64,000 bases of DNA from Nemophila menziesii (Eukaryota; Streptophyta; Magnoliopsida; Boraginales; Hydrophyllaceae): NCBI GenBank assembly GCA_029959085.1, contig JARWIR010000062.1, positions 1,116,001 to 1,180,000 of the forward strand, in the 5' to 3' direction. Shown in pieces: positions 56,830 through 64,000 of this stretch (positions are counted from its first letter, which is position 1; every line of letters starts with the position of its first letter). Position numbers and translations under genes: made by a program. Under the pieces are notes generated by a model that saw only the letters and a list, made by a program, of their open reading frames with translations, did not search any database and had not been told where the DNA came from.

Positions 56830-57976
56830 TTAAGGATGACGAAATTTCCACCCTTTGCCTTTAATTCCCACGAACTTTTCAGCTCGATTCTTTATAATCA
56901 TGGATGGTGCCATCCAAGATTTCGTGGGAAGTGGTGTCTCTAGTGGTAACTCGATTTTATTTGTAGCATTACACTCCTCTGGCAGTTCATTCATCTCGAA
57001 TCTTCGTTTGTTAGAAAGAATGTCCTTCATGAATTGACCGTATTTTGACATTCTGGTGAGAGCTTCTACAAACGGGCTGCTGATCTTTAACTTGTTCATC
57101 ATGTCAACGAACTTCATGAATTCTAGGTCATTGTCCTTTCTGACATGTGAAGGGAATGGTGGAGGAGGACATGTGTTGGTTACCACTGGGCTCTCTTTCT
57201 TTTCTGGTGTCTTCTCTTGGACACGTTCTTGTTCAACTACCTCTTCGACCTTATCTTCTGTTGCTTCTTCCCCCCCCCCTCTGATCTGGAATAGGGACTG
57301 GTTTTGGTTCTGGTCTTGGTGGAGGTAGTTGTTTTCCACTTCCTAATTCAACTGCATGACAAACTTTGTTTTCTAGAGCAGTAGTATCACTTCGGATTTT
57401 CCTTTCTGCAAGGATTTTAGTTTTCTCCACCATTCGTGACACTGCCTGCGCCCTCCCCATAAGCGCACTCTGTGAGTCTTGGGATTCTTGCTGGTGACTC
57501 TCTATATTTTCAATTGTTTGCATCAGTCGAACCAAACTTGAATTCACACTCGAAGGTTGCTCCTGTATGGTTTGCTGCATTGAATAAGGAGGTGGTTCTT
57601 GATAAGCGTTATTATAAATCGGCGCTTCTTGATAGATAGGTTGTGGAGGATAATAAGCTTGTGGTCGTGGTTGATAATAATCATCATGATGATGATACGT
57701 CTGTTGATCTCCGACCCAATTGTAGCTCTGTGGGGGTTGATATTCAGCGTAATTTCCTTGAGATTGATAATAACCATCATAATAATGGTCTCTTTGATAA
57801 GGCATGAAGGAAATTGAGGCTAGATTGTTCATGCAATGTCCCCACGAGTGATCTCTTGCTCCACAACTAGGACATGAAGGTGAGGCATGTACTAGATTCC
57901 TCTGAGCTAGTTTTCGTGATTGTTCTAGTGCTTCCTCAAGTTGTTGGCTTAACTCCTTGAGCTTTAGAGAATCCAT
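56830..57976 (-). pseudogene. Partial gag of unit 2, frameshifted in the C tract
   Basis: Same protein as at 50841-51989. The C run at 57270-57279 is 10 long instead of 12, which shifts the frame within the Gly-Glu linker. The front frame ends at 57251 (241 residues), while the rear continues in another phase from 57339. The knuckle and Tyr/Gln-rich part remain intact. Confidence 0.85.
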
Positions 57977-58139
57977 CTTGAATTAGCTTCTTTAGGATCT
58001 AATAACACGAAACCTTTATCTCCTAATAAATCTGCTTCCGCCTAAAAAAATCTGTAAAACAAAAACTAAAAAGAAAAGCGTAAAATAGAACTAACTAAAA
58101 TAAAAGCACAAGATAATTGCACAAGGACTAACGATGTAG

Positions 58140-58157
58140 TCCCCGGCAGCGGCGCCA
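58140..58157 (-). promoter_or_regulatory. Primer binding site, unit 2
   Basis: Same 18 bases as in unit 1. Confidence 0.88.
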
Positions 58158-58163
58158 AAAACT

Positions 58164-59665
58164 TGGTGTGGCCTAAGGTGTGATAGAAAGATGTATAAAA
58201 TAAGTGCAAATAAACACCCTAAGCTAACACGGTACTGCAAGTATTACAGGACGTATGCAAGTTTTAATGATAAGAAGATTCGTTCCTCAGGGACTGACGA
58301 AAGTTAGAGAGAACTTATGCAAATTATCACGTGCAGATATTAAAGATAGAAAAGATAATATGCAAGTAGAAAGAAGAGATAGATAAATATTTATTTGGTT
58401 TTCTAATAAATAAACTAAACTAATAAACTAAAGACAGAATATAAATAAAAGAAAAGAAAAGAAGATAGTATGAAAGTCTAGCTTGAGTAATTAGCATGCA
58501 ATCCCCACTAGTTTTGCCGTTCTAAACATGTAAGGGTAAATTATGTAGTATTTCCCTAATCGGTCCCAATATGCTATCGGTAGTTTAAAATAGGATTTAC
58601 CTGTGTCAATAAGGCTTCCTAAGCAAACTTTTCCTGTAATTGGTAAAGAGTCACAAGACTCAACCATAGTGATTATCTAGATAGGTTGGGTTGTCAGATC
58701 AGACCTAATACTAGACGTTATGTGCTAAACATGCAATTGAACACCGTTGTCAATGGTGACCTAATTACTAGATGGTAATTCTATATGGCCGCGGTTCCAC
58801 AAGAACACAGAATATAAATCCAAACACATAAACAGAGAATAAAAACTATAATTCAATTTAAAACATTAAGTTCCCAAATTAGATAGATGTCAATCAAAAC
58901 TAGGGTTCATACATATATGCTAAACACTCAAACTAAAGAATTAATTCATACGAAGAAGGGAAGAGAAAAGAGTTACAAAATAAGAGGTTGAAGGAGACAT
59001 GATTGATGCACAGCTCCCTCCAGACTTCTTCTCTTGTGTTGCAGCTTCCTCTTGGCCTTAGGGTCTGGCCAAGGATGATTTAAGAGTGTTAAGAGGCTGT
59101 ATTTATAGGGTAGAGGTTGACCTAATTCGTTTCTTGGAGATAAACTTAAGTAATGGACTCCTGGCCCAACTCAAATTCGTAAGGAAAACACTGCTGCGTT
59201 GTTTTGAGTGTATCTTCTTCGTTATTGGTCGGATTTTGCTCCACAAGATACCAAAAGAATCGCAACAGAATTATCTAGGCCCTTAGGAAGGAAATTACCA
59301 AATTCGGTCTATTTCTTAGGTAAAAACACCAATCTTTAGACGTATGTGCAGAATCCCAAATTTAGGCAGCTTTTCCTTTTCCATCTTTTTTAGCAATTGT
59401 TTCCTTATCTCCAATTTCCATGCAAATCTCTTTCCATAAGTTGTAATCTTTGACTTGGACTCTAATTAATCTCCATAATTATCTTTAAAGCTTCACACTA
59501 AATAAACAATTAAACCCAATATGCTCTAAAAATAATAATTCTACAAATCAAGACTCAAAATAGGAAAGTGCACTAAATTAAGCTAAGATCGACCTATAAA
59601 CTAATAAATAAGACTAAAATGATGTCTCTGAAGTATATTATACTATCACAAATAAGGAGACATCA
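58164..59665 (-). repeat. LTR of tandem unit 3
   Basis: 1502 bp; by eye it differs from the unit 2 LTR at only one or two positions. Minus-strand TATA box at 59100-59108. Confidence 0.9.
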
Positions 59666-61231
59666 AGACCCCCAACTCAAAGTTGTATCGTCCTGATACA
59701 ATAAAAGTAAAGAACGGTAGGGTAGTCAAGAAGAAGAAGTAGGAGGAGAATAAGAACAGAACATAATGAATGATCCTAGAGCAAAATATCTAAAAAGTCT
59801 CATGTAGTAATGTTCAAGAAATAATGCACAAATATGCTTAATATACATGTAATCAACAATCCATAAATTCAAGTCCAAATTAATTTCGCAATGCCAGAAG
59901 GAGAGGATGATAACTTAGTTCAGGTTAATGGCTATAGGTTGTTCATAGGTCCCAAATACAGCATCCAATGGTCCACTTACCTACTACCTAATAGCTCAAT
60001 TGTTTCTCCATCTAGTAGTTAGAAATCCTAAGGTCTTGGGTTATAACTTGGCTTAAGGACGGGTGTGGTATATTTGGATAATGAAAAGTGAGCTTTTGGC
60101 TCTCTCCTCACTAGCCATCAACGAATCGCCCTAGAGCTTGAGTTTTCACTCGAAGATGTTCTCACTCAACCCAATTTATTGATGCTTTTGATTTGCATCC
60201 CCAATAAATCCTAATTAAAACCTTTAGTGATGATTTAAAATCCACTTTGCCGGTCCGAATATATATTATTTTCATATCAATTTCTCTTTTTGTATAGCTA
60301 TGATTCTCTTTTTGATGTTCGAGATATCACGCTATTTTTCATATATATATTCTTTAATTTTATGCCCTTGTTGGCAAATTTAGCTCGTAGCTTCTTTTTC
60401 ATTCACTATTACCCCGGCAAAGGGTTACAATAATAACAAATCATCATCAATAAAATCATAATTACAATTCCCAAACCCAAAGTTCCCTAATGATGAAACC
60501 CACCACCCCAAACTCAAGCTCTAAAACGAGTGTCTCAGGTTTTGCGATTCGAGTGCGGGTCATATAGATAAGTCCTACAAACTAAGGGTATGGATTATAA
60601 TGTGGTTAAATAAAAGGCTTTAGAAAGGCTCAGAGGGGCTAAGACGGATAATAATAACAAATATCAAACAAAAGGGTGAGAAAGTATAAAAGGCTTCAAG
60701 TGTTTTAATCATGAAAGAACTGCCTTATTCATTTTTCTAACTACCTGATTTTTTTTACTTTTTCACTATTAGTTCATAGACAAGTGGGTTCTCAACTAAT
60801 TTTAAACCTCACGTTCTACACACCAAATAACTATTCCTAAGTTTCAACGTGACTTCTTAGCATTGCTCATTAACTTTTCTATCTTTTATTTCCTGTTTTC
60901 ATACATGCATCTAAACATATTTATGACATCTTTCAAAAACACACTACCTACTATCATTAACTTAATAAAATCATGCTCAATAGGTACATTCAAAGATATT
61001 CTATGCCTAATTCAACCCAAAAAAAAAATTTAAATTTTATGAAAAACAAAAAGGAAGATGAGGACAACGAATCCCCACCCCCAACTCAAAAATGAGCCGT
61101 GTCCCCACGAATCAAAAAAGACTCAAGAAAAATAAAATTTAAAATTAGCAGACATATTGCACATAAAGAAAATGGTAGGGAAGAAAGAAAACATACTCTT
61201 CGAGGCTTTTACCTCGCCTTGTCGATACTCG

Positions 61232-61777
61232 GATTAAATCTAATGTATCTTCTTCACCCATCTTCTTATTCGCTTTTCGTTCAGGACACGTGATCATAAT
61301 AGGATATTGCATTATATAACGACATGGGAGAGATCGAAAATCCGTATCACCTCCTCATAGATCAACTGTGCCACATCTTCTTCTTCTCCTCACACAATAC
61401 AATTCACAAACAACCCAAGCATTCCAAATCTCCATTAACCTTCATGTATTCACCTTCAACTTCTTCTTCAAATACTATCTTATAAGAAAAAGGTAGTTCC
61501 TTTAATTGTTACTTTGGAGAAGCTATCAGGGCCCTTGAAGCTTTCTCTTTTTCTCTTGGGTATAAGGTCTTTGATCTAGAGAGGTCGTGTTGTCTTCTTC
61601 ACTAAATTTGGAATCTTTTTGCTTATTGAATCAAACACAGCTAGCTAACCTCTCTTCTCTCGACTTGTCTTACCCTTTGAATTGGAACTAGGACTTTTCT
61701 CACTTGATTTCTTCTCAATTAGATCCACTACCTTGATTTCTTCATCTCCCTTTCAGTAGATACTATTCATGTTCTCT
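61232..61777 (-). pseudogene. Extra-ORF relict, unit 3
   Basis: Near-identical to the relicts in units 1 and 2. Confidence 0.6.
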
Positions 61778-62211
61778 TAATCATCTCAATTGACCCCCAA
61801 CTCAAAGCTTTAACCACTCTTGAAATTTGAAACTCTTGATTATTGGTTGTACAAGCTTAATTTGGGTTAGTAAAAGTGATTTGATGATGATTCTCTATGT
61901 GGGTAAGATGGATTCTTCATGGATTGGTATGGATTTAAGAAATTGTAGGATGAATTTTTGAAATTTAAGCTTTTGATTCTTGGATTCAAGGTGTTTTGGT
62001 ATGATATAGGTGGTTGAATCTTCCTTGTCATGATGTGGAGGATGAATTGGATGTGTTTTCATGGTAATTGGGTAGTGTTTTGATGATTGGGGAAGGTTTT
62101 ATGAAGCTTTAATGGAGTTGGGAGAGTTTTGGAGAGAAAGAAAGAGGTTTAAGGTTTAATAAATTCGGAATAATAAGCTTTAGATCTTCATATAGCCTTG
62201 AAACCCTTTAT

Positions 62212-62582
62212 TTTCTATCTCTGGCGGCTCGTGCGGACTACCCCTGTGGACCATGGGGTGCACCGCGGGGTAGTCCGTGACATCTGATGCTCGAAAATTT
62301 TTGCTCACTGGATGAAACCCGTGGTAGGACCCCGTGGTACGGGTTTTTGGCTCGCGGACTAGGGTCCGGTGTACCGGAGGGTACACCGCGGCATCTGTAG
62401 CTGACTCCGTCAAAATACCCGTGGTACGCGTTTTTGGGGCGCGGACCATGGTGCGGTGTACCGGAGGGTAGTCCGCGGCAATTTTTCTGGTTTCTGGATA
62501 AAACCCGTAGTAGCAACCCGTAGTGCGGGTTTTTGACCACGCGGACCATCCCTGCGTACCATGGGGTAGTCCGTGGGGTAGT
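62212..62582. repeat. GC-rich palindrome cluster, unit 3
   Basis: Identical by eye to the clusters in units 1 and 2. Confidence 0.75.
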
Positions 62583-62817
62583 CCGCGGAGGTCATTCTTG
62601 CGCTCCAAAAATTTTCGTTTTCTTCCCTAACTCGATTTCTCCAATTCCTACACACCAAAAACACTAATACCTTCCTCAAATATGCAATATCAACTAAAGT
62701 TAACTAAACTAAATATAAATTAAAAACTAAAAACGTAAAAACATAAAAGAAATTACGGGTTGTCTCCCGTACAGCACTTTTGTTTAACGTCTTTCAAAGT
62801 TAGACGTGTTACCTCGA

Positions 62818-63965
62818 TTAAGGATGACGAAATTTCCACCCTTTGCCTTTAATTCCCACGAACTTTTCAGCTCGATTCTTTATAATCATGGATGGTGCCA
62901 TCCAAGATTTCGTGGGAAGTGGTGTCTCTAGTGGTAACTCGATTTTATTTGTAGCATTACACTCCTCTGGCAGTTCATTCATCTCGAATCTTCGTTTGTT
63001 AGAAAGAATGTCCTTCATGAATTGACCGTATTTTGACATTCTGGTGAGAGCTTCTACAAACGGGCTGCTGATCTTTAACTTGTTCATCATGTCAACGAAC
63101 TTCATGAATTCTAGGTCATTGTCCTTTCTGACATGTGAAGGGAATGGTGGAGGAGGACATGTGTTGGTTACCACTGGGCTCTCTTTCTTTTCTGGTGTCT
63201 TCTCTTGGACACGTTCTTGTTCAACTTCCTCTTCGACCTTATCTTCTGTTGCTTCTTCCCCCCCCCCCCTCTGATCTGGAATAGGGACTGGTTTTGGTTC
63301 TGGTCTTGGTGGAGGTAGTTGTTTTCCACTTCCTAATTCAACTGCATGACAAACTTTGTTTTCTGGAGCAGTAGTATCACTTCGGATTTTCCTTTCTGCA
63401 AGGATTTTAGTTTTCTCCACCATTCGTGACACTGCCTGCGCCCTCTCCATAAGCGCACTCTGTGAGTCTTGGGATTCTTGCTGGTGACTCTCTATATTTT
63501 CAATTGTTTGCATCAGTCGAACCAAACTTGAATTCACACTCGAAGGTTGCTCCTGTATGGTTTGCTGCATTGAATAAGGAGGTGGTTCTTGATAAGCGTT
63601 ATTATAAATCGGCGCTTCTTGATAGATAGGTTGTGGAGGATAATAAGCTTGTGGTCGTGGTTGATAATAATCATCATGATGATGATACGTCTGTTGATCT
63701 CCGACCCAATTGTAGCTCTGTGGGGGTTGATAGTCAGCGTAATTTCCTTGAGATTGATAATAACCATCATAATAATTGTCTCTTTGATAAGGCATGAAGG
63801 AAATTGAGGCTGGATTGTTCATGCAATGTCCCCACGAGTGATCTCTTGCTCCACAACTAGGACATGAAGGTGAGGCATGTACTAGATTCCTCTGAGCTGT
63901 TTTCGTGATTGTTCTAGTGCTTCCTCAAGTTGTTGGCTTAACTCCTTGAGCTTTAGAGAATCCAT
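62818..63965 (-). pseudogene. Partial gag of unit 3, frameshifted near its start
   Basis: The ATG equivalent to unit 1 is at 63963-63965. One base is lost near 63896 (GAGCTGTTTTCG against GAGCTAGTTTTCG), which puts the first ~23 codons out of phase and removes the knuckle from any Met-initiated frame. The remaining frame (63822-62818, 334 residues) is intact, with a C12 tract at 63258-63269. Confidence 0.85.
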
Positions 63966-64000
63966 CTTGAATTAGCTTCTTTAGGATCTAATAACACGAA

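Larger units (their letters stand above)
52177..58163 (-). mobile_element. Tandem unit 2 (5987 bp)
   Basis: Same layout as unit 1. LTR 52177-53678, PPT 53679-53691, partial gag 56830-57976, PBS 58140-58157. By eye well over 98% identical to unit 1 and closer still to unit 3. Confidence 0.92.
58164..64000 (-). mobile_element. Tandem unit 3, cut by the window edge
   Basis: LTR 58164-59665, PPT 59666-59678, partial gag 62818-63965; about 150 bp, with the PBS, are missing at the right edge. The unbroken pattern suggests that the array continues beyond 64000. Confidence 0.9.

Overview
The window looks like repeat-rich, AT-rich nuclear DNA of a flowering plant, probably a eudicot. This rests on a plant-type L1 LINE carrying a DUF4283/CCHC ORF1 and an RNase H, Athila-type Ty3/gypsy elements primed by a tRNA-Asp-like PBS, a Ty1/copia element primed by initiator Met tRNA, and small MULE-like and hAT-like non-autonomous DNA transposons. 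Only one plausible host gene is present. I cannot name the species.

1-9.7 kb: a nearly complete 6.1 kb L1 LINE (1481-7561) lies between perfect 14 bp target duplications. It has ORF1, an endonuclease-RT ORF2 split by a one-base frameshift, a separate RNase H ORF and two successive poly(A) tails. It landed about 40 bp upstream of the TATA box of a Pro/Ser-rich gene (7711-8748) with an EAR-like motif. Just downstream is a second, 5'-truncated LINE that keeps only the RNase H end.

9.7-19.1 kb: no genes. Two long arrays of degenerate GGTTAA/GGTTTAA repeats (about 1.5 kb each, same orientation) sit among AT-rich, Helitron-like repeats with CCCGTG hairpins. The block is bounded by a direct repeat of about 47 bp. 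A MULE-like MITE (12534-12718), a 16 bp micro-LINE insertion (16264-16279) and a hAT-like element (18119-18708) are individually datable by their target duplications.

19.1-64 kb: nested LTR retrotransposons, all internal regions read on the minus strand. A pol-less copia element (19595-25457) has its right LTR cut by a fold-back of two inverted LTRs (25458-27193), which leads into an Athila-like, pol-less element here called B1. B1 is split by a complete Athila-type element, here called A (27308-39956), with 1.5 kb LTRs and a 5 bp target duplication. A carries gag, protease, RT-RNase H-integrase and an extra ORF, but its gag-pol has three in-frame stops and one frameshift. B1 continues at 39957-44668, followed by three 498 bp repeats that each carry a PBS.

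From 46190 to the end runs a head-to-tail array of a 5987 bp unit (LTR plus pol-less internal region): two full copies and one cut by the window edge. Consecutive LTR starts are exactly 5987 bp apart. The units retain LTR, PBS, PPT, a nucleocapsid-like partial gag and a GC-rich palindrome block, but no protease, RT or integrase. The working picture is a non-autonomous derivative of an A-like element that is becoming a satellite through LTR-LTR recombination, with A-like elements as possible suppliers of enzymes in trans.
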